64,000 nt of DNA, taken from CAYVAR01 sp964449675. Lineage in GTDB: Bacteria; Patescibacteriota; Microgenomatia; UBA10105; UBA927. The stretch's first letter is position 1. Every line of letters starts with the position of its first letter. The stretch lies in assembly GCA_964449675.1 (NCBI GenBank), contig CAYVAR010000001.1:1-64000 (forward strand). The letters are read 5' to 3'. The notes below the pieces were generated by a model. It did no database searches. It saw nothing but the letters and a program-made list of their open reading frames with translations, and was not told the origin of the DNA. Shown here piece by piece: positions 41,359 to 48,339 of the stretch. The translations under genes and the position numbers were made by a program.

Positions 41359-42579
41359 ATGCCTGCAATCGTTCGATCAGAATTTGCATTAGCTTTAAAT
41401 CAAGTAGCCACCGAGCGGGGGATTGATCCTTCCGTGGTTTTAGAAACTATCAAAGCGGCAATTCTTGCGGCATACCGGAAAGACTATGGTATTGCTGAAC
41501 TTGAACTTCTCGTTGTTGAACTTAATCCTGACAGCGGGGAAGCAAAAATCCTCAAAGACGGCAAAGACATTACTCCTCCTGGTTTTGGTCGTATAGCCGC
41601 CCAAACCGCTAAGCAAGTCATCCTTCAACGCATACGCGAAGCAGAAAAACAAGCAGTTTTGGCAGACTATCAGACAAAAGTTGGGACGATTATTCCTGGC
41701 ATGATTTTGCGATTTGATGGACCAAACATAGTGGTTGATATTGGTCGCGCACAAGGAGTGATGCCGACTCAGGAGCAAAGCCACAGTGAGCACTATCACC
41801 TCAATCAGCGACTTACTTTTTACATAGAGGGAATCCGAGAAACGATGCGTGGTAATGAAATCATCGTTTCGCGTGCACATAAGGGACTCGTCGAAGGACT
41901 TTTTAAGCGGGAAGTACCAGAAGTCGCGCAGGGGTCGGTAGAGCTTCGAGTGGTTGCAAGAGAAGCAGGAGGACGGACAAAAGTAGCTGTCTATTCGACG
42001 CAGTCAGGAGTTGATCCGGTCGGCTCGTGCGTCGGACAAAAAGGAGTGCGCGTACAAGCAGTTATAAGTGAACTCGGGGGAAGTGAAAAAGTCGATATTA
42101 TCCAATGGAGTGATGATGCAAAACAATTTATCACCGCAGCGCTTGCTCCTGCCAAAGATTTAGAGGTGGTACTTAACGAAAAAAAGAAATCAGCAGAAGT
42201 TCTCGTCCCTGAAGATCAACTATCACTTGCTATCGGACGCGATGGACAAAACGTACGCCTTGCTGCAAAGCTTACCGGATGGAAAATAGATATACGGGGA
42301 AAAATGAGTAACGCGAGCAATGCAAGCAACGCAAGTGACACAAGTAAGACAAGTCAAGAGCAAAACAAGCAAGTTGAACCTTCTCAAAACGATGTGAAAG
42401 AGGTAGAAAAGGAAATAATTGTATCGGAAAAAGGAACGAGTGAAAAGAAGGAAGAAAAAAGTGCTGCAGAAACACCTTCAACTGATATGCCTGCGCCATC
42501 TCGTTTAGCCACGTCTCAAACATCTGATACAACAAAGAGTGATAAAGTTAATGAGGCCAAAGATTCAAGTAAGCCTTAA
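41359..42579 (+). CDS. nusA: Transcription termination/antitermination factor NusA
   Basis: 406 aa from ATG 41359; an in-frame GTG at 41347 is also possible. N-terminal RNAP-binding domain (LALNQVATERGIDPSVVLETI in part), S1 domain (GTIIPGMILRFDGPNIVVDIG in part), KH1-KH2 (GSCVGQKGVRVQAVISELGGSEKVDII, in part; LSLAIGRDGQNVRLAAKLTGWKIDI, in part). After KH2 comes a 70-residue low-complexity tail rich in Ser/Lys/Glu made in part from a word repeat (ASNASNASDTSKTSQ). Binds the paused polymerase. Confidence 0.95.
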   Translation: MPAIVRSEFALALNQVATERGIDPSVVLETIKAAILAAYRKDYGIAELELLVVELNPDSGEAKILKDGKDITPPGFGRIAAQTAKQVILQRIREAEKQAVLADYQTKVGTIIPGMILRFDGPNIVVDIGRAQGVMPTQEQSHSEHYHLNQRLTFYIEGIRETMRGNEIIVSRAHKGLVEGLFKREVPEVAQGSVELRVVAREAGGRTKVAVYSTQSGVDPVGSCVGQKGVRVQAVISELGGSEKVDIIQWSDDAKQFITAALAPAKDLEVVLNEKKKSAEVLVPEDQLSLAIGRDGQNVRLAAKLTGWKIDIRGKMSNASNASNASDTSKTSQEQNKQVEPSQNDVKEVEKEIIVSEKGTSEKKEEKSAAETPSTDMPAPSRLATSQTSDTTKSDKVNEAKDSSKP

Positions 42580-42613
42580 GGTATGAATCGCCTGGTCAAT
42601 CAAAATTTTTATC

Positions 42614-44110
42614 ATGAAACACAAGGAGACATTGCCTGTCACTTCATATCGTCCGCCGGTTGTTGCGATACTCGGTCACGTTGATCACGGAAAAACTACC
42701 CTTCTTGATACTATCCGAAAAACCAATATTACAAGTCAAGAACACGGAGGCATCACTCAGCATATTGGGGCATACCAGATTAAAGTCAAAAGTCAAAAGT
42801 CAAAAGTCAAAAGCGAAGAGCGCCTTATAACTTTTATTGATACGCCGGGACATGAAGCATTTTCAAAGATGCGAAGTCGGGGAGCGAGTGCAGCGGATAT
42901 AGCTGTCCTTGTCGTTTCTGCTGATGATAGCGTGAAGCCGCAAACAATTGAATCGATTGAACAAATTAAAGCTGCTGGCATCCCAATAATCGTTGCGGTA
43001 AATAAAATAGATCTCCCAGCGGCAAATGTCGATCGGGTAAAACAGGATCTGGCAAAAGCTGGCGTGCAAGTAGAAGGATTTGGCGGTGATGTCCCAATTG
43101 TTCCAATTTCAGCAAAACAGGGTACAGGTATCCCGGAACTTCTTGACATGATTCTTTTAGTGGGTGACATGAAAGAACTGGTGGACGAATCCGATGGTCT
43201 GCAAGTGGCAATCGTTATTGAAACAAAAATTGACAAAGGAAAAGGGTTAATCTCAACCATAATTGTCAAAAAAGGAACACTTACGGCCGGCGTGTCCCTT
43301 TTTGAAGGAGCCATGCAGATTGGTAAGGTTCGGGCAATGGTGGATGAGTTTGGCGCTGCCGTTAATGCTGCAGGACCCAGTAAGCCCGTTGTCGTCCTCG
43401 GATTTACGAAGCTTCCTCAGATTGGCGCTCAACTGGCGGCTGTCGCGATCGCCCGGGAGCCGCAGCCTATTGCTAAGACTCCACAATTTTCTTCCCAGGA
43501 GATGCCTGATTTTCTCAAACCCATTGAAAAGGAAGATCAATCGCTCAATATTGTGCTTAAAGCCGATGCAGCCGGTTCGATTGAAGCAATTACGGCAGCT
43601 CTCCCCAAGCGCGTTAAGATCGTGAGCGTTGGCATTGGTGACGTCAGTGAGGCAGATATTTTACGCGCCAAGCCAGCCCGGGCCATCGTCATCGGATTTA
43701 ACGTCGGCGTAGCCGCCTCTGTGGCTAAACTTGCTCAAACGGAAAAAGTTATTTATAGAACATACACGATTATCTATAAGCTTCTGGAGGAGCTTACCGA
43801 TGTCGTGGCGGGACTCAAAGAAATTGTCGCCCAAGAGCGTGAGCTTGGTGCGGGTCAGATTATTGCTGAGTTTCCATTTGAAAAGGATCGCATTGCAGGT
43901 ACTAAAGTAATCTCTGGGAGGCTTGCGAAAGGTGATAGTGTTAAGGTCATGCATGGGCAAACTGAGGTTGGGAGAACCAAAATTAAGTCGCTCCGCCACG
44001 GAAAAGACAGTATTACCAAGGTTGAATTAGGCAATGAATGCGGTATCTTTTTAGAACCTAAAGTTGATTTTACCGTCGGAGATGCTATAATCGCTTTCAC
44101 TATAGGATAA
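42614..44110 (+). CDS. infB: Translation initiation factor IF-2 (minimal)
   Basis: 498 aa: only the G domain, domain II, and C-terminal domains; the long N-terminal region of most bacterial IF-2 is missing. G motifs: GHVDHGKTT, DTPGHEAF, NKIDLP and SAKQGTG; C-terminal DVVAGLKEIVAQERELG region. Recruits fMet-tRNA to the 30S subunit. A tandem AAAGTC word repeat (42783-42815) is read in frame as KVKSQKSKVKSEE between switch I and switch II. Follows nusA as in most bacteria. Confidence 0.95.
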   Translation: MKHKETLPVTSYRPPVVAILGHVDHGKTTLLDTIRKTNITSQEHGGITQHIGAYQIKVKSQKSKVKSEERLITFIDTPGHEAFSKMRSRGASAADIAVLVVSADDSVKPQTIESIEQIKAAGIPIIVAVNKIDLPAANVDRVKQDLAKAGVQVEGFGGDVPIVPISAKQGTGIPELLDMILLVGDMKELVDESDGLQVAIVIETKIDKGKGLISTIIVKKGTLTAGVSLFEGAMQIGKVRAMVDEFGAAVNAAGPSKPVVVLGFTKLPQIGAQLAAVAIAREPQPIAKTPQFSSQEMPDFLKPIEKEDQSLNIVLKADAAGSIEAITAALPKRVKIVSVGIGDVSEADILRAKPARAIVIGFNVGVAASVAKLAQTEKVIYRTYTIIYKLLEELTDVVAGLKEIVAQERELGAGQIIAEFPFEKDRIAGTKVISGRLAKGDSVKVMHGQTEVGRTKIKSLRHGKDSITKVELGNECGIFLEPKVDFTVGDAIIAFTIG

Positions 44111-44113
44111 AAT

Positions 44114-44190
44114 TGTTAGTTAGTTACTTTGTTACATCGCTACTTAGTCAATTTTTTTCTAAGTAACCAAGATACCAAATAACTAAGCAA
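44114..44190. repeat. Inverted word-repeat hairpin between infB and the DHH gene
   Basis: Left arm TTAGTTAGTTACTTTG, TTACATCGCTACTTAG; right arm CTAAGTAACCAAG, ATACCAAATAACTAAG. They form an imperfect hairpin around a T-run and can also serve as a terminator. Confidence 0.55.
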
Positions 44191-44193
44191 TAT

Positions 44194-45198
44194 ATGGATC
44201 AAGCAGATATAAATAAAGTAAAAGAACTTCTTGGCAAAGCAAAAGATGTGCTCGTGGTAACCCACGAACATCCGACCTTTGATAGTATGGGCAGTAGTCT
44301 TGCACTAACTCTTGGGCTACAAGCGCTCGAGAAAAAAGTTACCGTCGCATGTCCTGATCAGGTGACGGTAGAACTTTCCAGTTTTGTGGGTGCACAGAAA
44401 GTCGCCGGTGAGCTTGGAAATAAAAATTTCGTCATATCGCTTGACTACGTTGACGGATCGATCGAAAAAGTAAGTTATAACATCGAAGGAGATAAATTTA
44501 ATCTCGTGATAGAACCCAGGAATGGGTTTGAACCGTTTTCTGCAGATAAAGTTCATTATACTCATGCTTCCTCCTCGGCAGATCTTATCGTAAGTGTCGA
44601 TACTATTCATCTGGGAGGACTCAAGAAGCTTTACGAATCCGATAAAAACCTTTTTGCGAGCAAGCCAATAGTAAATATCGACCGACACCCAAATAACGCA
44701 AATTATGGTCAAGTAAACCTTGTTGACACTGCGTCTTCGACGACAGCAGAAATCGTCGCGCGACTGCTTTCTGATTTAGGTGTTGAGCTCTCTCTCGATA
44801 TTGCCAACAATTTGCTCAATGCCTTATACGGTACGCCCAATATATTTCAATCGCCGACGGTCACCGCAACTACTTTTGAGCTTGCCGCAACGTGTATGAA
44901 GGCAGGAGCAAAACGGTTTGGGCAAGTTCCTACTCAAGAGTTATCTCAGGGAGAAGCAGTTGCGCCACTTCCTGCTATCGGTAAACAACCGCAAAAAGTG
45001 CAGGATGCTCCTCTATCTGACAAAACAGCGCAGGGCGCCTCACAAGAGGATATTATGACAGGAAATCCTCCGCAAAGCGTATCAGCAGCGTCAATGTCTC
45101 CTTCTCAAGGGCGAGGGCAAGCCCATTCGGCAGGTTCAGGGCAGGCTCCGGCAGATTGGCTGAAGCCCAAAATCTTCAAAAGCTCGAATTTGCTATAA
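44194..45198 (+). CDS. DHH-family phosphoesterase-like protein with degenerate active site
   Basis: 334 aa. Layout of NrnA-type DHH proteins: VVTHEHPTFDSMGSSLAL in place of the H-x-x-P-D-x-D-x-x-G-S motif, LIVSVDT, NIDRHPNN in place of the DHH signature, and TTAEIVARLL. The first Asp of motif I is Thr and the central DHH is DRH, and the DHHA1 domain is replaced by a Pro/Gln/Ser-rich tail. Probably no longer an active nuclease. The place after infB is where rbfA and a DHH gene lie in many genomes; rbfA is not seen. Confidence 0.75.
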   Translation: MDQADINKVKELLGKAKDVLVVTHEHPTFDSMGSSLALTLGLQALEKKVTVACPDQVTVELSSFVGAQKVAGELGNKNFVISLDYVDGSIEKVSYNIEGDKFNLVIEPRNGFEPFSADKVHYTHASSSADLIVSVDTIHLGGLKKLYESDKNLFASKPIVNIDRHPNNANYGQVNLVDTASSTTAEIVARLLSDLGVELSLDIANNLLNALYGTPNIFQSPTVTATTFELAATCMKAGAKRFGQVPTQELSQGEAVAPLPAIGKQPQKVQDAPLSDKTAQGASQEDIMTGNPPQSVSAASMSPSQGRGQAHSAGSGQAPADWLKPKIFKSSNLL

Positions 45199-45199
45199 T
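45194..45199 (+). promoter_or_regulatory. Extended -10 promoter of the azl leader
   Basis: TGCTATAAT (TATAAT at 45194-45199 with the TG extension) lies at the end of the DHH gene, overlapping its stop. Transcription would start near 45206, 60 nt before the leader peptide. Confidence 0.5.
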
Positions 45200-45265
45200 G
45201 AATGATAGCAGTATATCTATATTTAGAAGTTGAAAAAATCGAAGAAAGGAATCCAAAAGATAATA

Positions 45266-45325
45266 ATGAATACTCGCCAGTATAGTATCACTCCCATTAT
45301 TGCAATCACCATTATGGCGAGGTGA
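45266..45325 (+). CDS. Ile/Thr-rich leader peptide of the azl attenuator
   Basis: 19 codons reading MNTRQYSITPIIAITIMAR and TGA: five Ile and three Thr, with IIAITI clustered in the second half. AAAGGA lies about 16 nt upstream. Its stop is two bases before the antiterminator arm at 45327. Composition and position are those of amino-acid operon leader peptides, but coding is unproven. Confidence 0.55.
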   Translation: MNTRQYSITPIIAITIMAR

Positions 45326-45326
45326 T

Positions 45327-45387
45327 AGTTTGGGAGAAAAAGGTCACGTACATGTTAATACCCTCCCAAACTTTGGGAGGTTTTTTT
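45327..45387 (+). terminator. Mutually exclusive antiterminator and terminator before azlCD
   Basis: AGTTTGGGAG (45327-45336) can pair fully with CTCCCAAACT (45363-45372). The same CCTCCCAA (45362-45369) can instead pair with TTGGGAGG (45373-45380) around a 3-nt loop, followed by seven T's (45381-45387): a strong terminator. The two folds cannot coexist. A frame starting TTG at 45330 behind a GAGGTGAT Shine-Dalgarno also reads through here for 35 codons. Confidence 0.75.
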
Positions 45388-45508
45388 ATGGAGAGCATAT
45401 GAGCGAACTCTTTCCGAAACCAGCTAATAATCTCTAAAAACTCTTTCTAAGCAAAGAGTCACTAGCCCAAGTTCGTAGAATTTCAGATTAACTTTAAATT
45501 TAAACATT

Positions 45509-45958
45509 ATGATACCTGAATGGTTAACTCCATCAACGCATGAGCAAAAAGCATCGTGTTTTGAGCAAAAGATGGGAAACTTAAAGTGGCAACACGCGTT
45601 TCCGCTAACAAGTGAAGGGGAATTCCTAGAGGTTGCACAGGAGAGAGTATTAGATTTAGGTAACATAGAGAAAATAATTTATTGGGCAGATAAAAAAGAG
45701 GAAAGAGGACTTGGAAATTTAGCTCGACTGGCCGGAAACCTTGCTGACAGAGAATCAGCATTTAGAGTGAGAGTTGCAGTAATACTTACCGCAAGTGATA
45801 AACCATTGATTGTTGAATTAATTCCGCAAATCACTGCCACAGTACTTTCTTGTGGAGGAACTCCCGGCGAACATTCTCTTGGATATCAACCACTTAAAGA
45901 AGGAGAGGGCATCCCAGGTTACTGGTATAGTCAAGGTACACACACTTTTGAATCTTGA
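45509..45958 (+). CDS. Hypothetical protein in the azl operon
   Basis: 149 aa, soluble, no membrane segment. Features: Trp at 5, 27, 56; EGEFLEVAQERVLDLGNIEKIIYWAD helix; ESAFRVRVAVILTASDKPLIVELI, then GEHSLGYQPL. The last part slightly recalls the FxxxLA...G-x-GYDP region of HAM1/RdgB pyrophosphatases, but key motifs are missing, so I leave it unnamed. It lies between the attenuator and azlC (7 nt), hence likely a member of the same operon. Confidence 0.6.
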   Translation: MIPEWLTPSTHEQKASCFEQKMGNLKWQHAFPLTSEGEFLEVAQERVLDLGNIEKIIYWADKKEERGLGNLARLAGNLADRESAFRVRVAVILTASDKPLIVELIPQITATVLSCGGTPGEHSLGYQPLKEGEGIPGYWYSQGTHTFES

Positions 45959-45965
45959 AGACCCT

Positions 45966-46700
45966 ATGGCAAAAGAAGTAAGACTGACAGATGACATTTC
46001 GAACAAAAAACACTTCCGTAATGGTGTGCACGCAAGTTTGCCCATTGTATTAGGATACATTGCTATCGGACTTGTGGTTGGTGTAGTTGCAAAAACAGCT
46101 GGTTTGACCGTCCTTGAAGTTTCTCTCATGTCTCTCCTCCTTTATGCCGGTTCTGCCCAACTGATTGTATCAAGCCTCATCGGAGTGGGCGCATCCGCGC
46201 CATCTATAGTTTTTACTATCTTTCTCGTGAACATGCGACATCTTCTCTACAGCGCATCTCTAGCACCTCATATTCGCACATTACCACTCTGGCAGAATAT
46301 TCTTATTGGGCTGGAACTCACCGATGAGACATTCGCTGTCGCGGCAAATCATCTCGCAGGGAATCGCCGTGCACACGCAGCCTGGTTATTCGGTCTCAAT
46401 CTGACGGCGCACGCCACATGGATTGCATCCACAACCATTGGCGCGATCGCCGGACGTGCCATTCCCAACACGCATGCTCTCGGTCTCGATTTTGCGCTTA
46501 CTGCGATGTTTGCAGCGCTCTTTGTTCTCCAGATTGCCAGTAGTTCACAGATGCGTGTGGCGATTACTGTGGGTCTAGTAAGTGCAGTCGTTGCTGTTGG
46601 TGGCACCTTATTTGTGTCATCAAGTTGGGCTATTATTGTAGCCGCTGTGATGGCGGCTAGCGTTGGAGTGTTGATTGAAAGGAAGTTACAATGGATATAA
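45966..46700 (+). CDS. azlC: AzlC-type branched-chain amino acid exporter, large subunit
   Basis: 244 aa from ATG 45966 (an upstream in-frame start at 45852 lies in the preceding gene). Typical AzlC: FRNGVHASLPIVLGYIAIGLV (in part), LMSLLLYAGSAQLIVSSLI (in part), FLVNMRHLLYSASLAPHI, LTDETFAVA and final helices. With AzlD it exports Val/Leu/Ile and analogues. Overlaps azlD by 10 nt. Confidence 0.92.
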   Translation: MAKEVRLTDDISNKKHFRNGVHASLPIVLGYIAIGLVVGVVAKTAGLTVLEVSLMSLLLYAGSAQLIVSSLIGVGASAPSIVFTIFLVNMRHLLYSASLAPHIRTLPLWQNILIGLELTDETFAVAANHLAGNRRAHAAWLFGLNLTAHATWIASTTIGAIAGRAIPNTHALGLDFALTAMFAALFVLQIASSSQMRVAITVGLVSAVVAVGGTLFVSSSWAIIVAAVMAASVGVLIERKLQWI

Positions 46701-47020
46701 GAGCATCGATATTTTGGATTATAGTCGGAACAGGCATGGTTACGATAATCCCACGAGTTTTGCCTTTGGTACTCCTTAGTCGCATCAGTTTGCCCGAATG
46801 GATGAATCGCTGGCTCGGATATGTGACAGTAGCGGTACTTGCCGCACTTTTCACACAGTCAGTGATACTATTAGAAGGACAAATCGCACTTTCTCCAAAA
46901 ACCCTAGCTCTACTAGCAGTTATTCCAACACTATTGGTGGCGATAAAGACTCGCAATCTCATCATGACGGTCGTGGGCGGTATGATTACCATGGCACTTT
47001 TACGCTTGGTGATGCTTTAG
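46691..47020 (+). CDS. azlD: AzlD-type branched-chain amino acid exporter, small subunit
   Basis: 109 aa with four membrane helices; ends of helices carry GMVTIIPRVLPLVLLSRISLP and GGMITMALLRLV, matching AzlD. The start lies inside azlC, the usual coupled arrangement. Partner of AzlC in export. Confidence 0.9.
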   Translation: MDIRASIFWIIVGTGMVTIIPRVLPLVLLSRISLPEWMNRWLGYVTVAVLAALFTQSVILLEGQIALSPKTLALLAVIPTLLVAIKTRNLIMTVVGGMITMALLRLVML

Positions 47021-47051
47021 GTTTAGTTTTCAAAGGCATTATTTTTTTCTC

Positions 47052-47081
47052 TTGACATACACACTACACAGTGTGTATAGT
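47052..47081 (+). promoter_or_regulatory. VapBC promoter with built-in palindromic operator
   Basis: TTGACA 47052-47057, 18 nt, TATAGT 47076-47081. ATACACAC (47057-47064) and GTGTGTAT (47071-47078) form an 8-bp perfect inverted repeat that overlaps both boxes, the expected binding site of the antitoxin or complex. ATG follows 9 nt after the -10 box (leaderless). Confidence 0.75.
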
Positions 47082-47090
47082 ACGGCTACT

Positions 47091-47336
47091 ATGTTAACTA
47101 GAGTGCAGGTGCTTATTCCAAACGATCTTCTCCAGGCGGCCAGGCTGGCCGCTGCAAGCCATGACTTGAGCTTTTCTAAGTTCGTGACGAAGTCCCTGGA
47201 AGAAAAAGTACAGCCTGAAAAGAAAGAGTCTGTCTATATAGCTTTTAAAAAACTTGCAAAGATCATTGGAAAGAAAAAAGTCAAACTTCCCCCTGATTTT
47301 GCTACAAATGATGATTATCTCTACCGATTGCCATGA
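47091..47336 (+). CDS. VapB-like antitoxin
   Basis: 81 aa from the ATG at 47091 (an in-frame start inside the promoter at 47052 is rejected). Ribbon-helix-helix-like N-terminus: TRVQVLIPNDLLQAARLAA then LSFSKFVTKSLEEKV; the rest is a Lys-rich strip ending NDDYLYRLP that would bind the toxin. Stop overlaps the toxin start (ATGA). Confidence 0.8.
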   Translation: MLTRVQVLIPNDLLQAARLAAASHDLSFSKFVTKSLEEKVQPEKKESVYIAFKKLAKIIGKKKVKLPPDFATNDDYLYRLP

Positions 47337-47731
47337 TCTTTGTAGATTCTGATGCGCTCATTGGTGTTATCGCTCCTCAAGACGCTCATCACCCGCGCGC
47401 AACCCTCGCCTTTGATCGTTTTGCTAAGACCGACGAGCAACTGGTAACGAGTTGGGAAACGATTGACGAAGTAGCAACGAAACTCAGTAGGTATTTCGGG
47501 AAAGATATCGCAAGAGTGTTTTTCTCATTTCTTCACCGAACACAGATTACCATCATTTACGTTGACGAGGTGCTTGCCCAGGTTACGACGGTGATATTTG
47601 ACAAGCAAACGTCCAAAAACATTTCGCTTACGGATTGCGCCAACATTGCCATCTGCCGATCTTTGGGTATTACGTGGGTCTTTTCTTTTGATCCGCATTA
47701 CAAGAAGAATGGGTTAAAACTGCTTTCATAA
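47333..47731 (+). CDS. VapC-like PIN-domain toxin
   Basis: 132 aa. PIN acidic residues: IFVDSDALIGVI, a Glu in SWETIDEVATKL, then LTDCANIAICRSLG and VFSFDPHYKKNGLKLL, the type common in VapC proteins (D...E...D...D). A ribonuclease likely aimed at tRNA or rRNA. Coupled to the antitoxin by a 4-nt overlap. Confidence 0.85.
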   Translation: MIFVDSDALIGVIAPQDAHHPRATLAFDRFAKTDEQLVTSWETIDEVATKLSRYFGKDIARVFFSFLHRTQITIIYVDEVLAQVTTVIFDKQTSKNISLTDCANIAICRSLGITWVFSFDPHYKKNGLKLLS

Positions 47732-47741
47732 GCACCACCCA

Positions 47742-47803
47742 TTGTTTTTTGGAGTGAGAACGGGTATAATAGAGTTTATTGGAGCGGGATGAAGCTCCTT
47801 TTT
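47742..47803 (+). promoter_or_regulatory. rpsO promoter with short terminator-like leader hairpin
   Basis: TTGTTT 47742-47747, 17 nt, TATAAT 47765-47770. Ten bases on, GGAGC (47781-47785) pairs with GCTCC (47794-47798) followed by five T's. A weak intrinsic terminator in the leader of rpsO; may be regulatory. Confidence 0.6.
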
Positions 47804-47822
47804 ATAATTCTACTACCTGGGT

Positions 47823-48203
47823 ATGCCGGCAACGAAAAAAACTGTAAAAACAAAAAAAGAAGCGAAAAAAGTATCGCCAAAAGTTAGTCTAAAAAAATCT
47901 TCTGGAAAAAAGATTAAAAAAGAGGAGCCAGTGGTACCGGCACCGAGCGAAGAAAAGCAGGTAATTATTGCTCAATTTCAGGTGAAACAGGGTGATACCG
48001 GTAGTCCCGAAGTACAAGTAGCGCTTCTAACCAAACGCATCGAAAAACTCGTTATGCATTTAAAAACCAATCCATCAGACAACCATTCTCGCCGGGGACT
48101 TTTGGGGATTGTCAGTAAAAGGCGTAGACTTCTAAACTACCTAGAAAAAAAAGACGGAAAACGCTACAAGGAAGTAGCAGTGAAACTAGGACTCGGCAAG
48201 TGA
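47823..48203 (+). CDS. rpsO: 30S ribosomal protein S15 with N-terminal extension
   Basis: 126 aa, against the standard 89. The S15 core begins near residue 45: IIAQFQVKQGDTGSPEVQVALLT (in part), RIEKLVMHLKTN, HSRRGLLGIVSKRRRLLNYL. The first 37 residues are Lys-rich with repeated KK and an AlaPro/GluPro end, predicted disordered; they may bind rRNA or act elsewhere. Followed by pnp as in most bacteria. Confidence 0.95.
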   Translation: MPATKKTVKTKKEAKKVSPKVSLKKSSGKKIKKEEPVVPAPSEEKQVIIAQFQVKQGDTGSPEVQVALLTKRIEKLVMHLKTNPSDNHSRRGLLGIVSKRRRLLNYLEKKDGKRYKEVAVKLGLGK

Positions 48204-48204
48204 G

Positions 48205-48335
48205 ACACTAGATGATAGAATAAAGATGATAGTGGTAGATGATAGAAGGTGGAAGATAAAAAAGAGCTATTATCAATCGTCGATCTTCTATCCTCGACCA
48301 CTATCTTCAACATTCAACCTTCTATCGTTTATTAA
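48205..48335 (+). repeat. Word-repeat hairpin between rpsO and pnp
   Basis: Left words GATGATAGAAT, GATAGTGGTAGATGATAGAAGGTGG (in part); right words CGATCTTCTATCC, CGACCACTATC, CATTCAACCTTCTATCG. The arms are inverse and form a long stem. In E. coli the rpsO-pnp spacer carries a processed hairpin by which PNPase limits its own synthesis, so this may do the same (inference). Confidence 0.55.
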
Positions 48336-48339
48336 TTGC

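Noticed and set aside
45194..45400. T-box riboswitch
   Set aside because: No stem I-type structure or TGGN T-box sequence before the terminator; the peptide and two exclusive folds explain it better.
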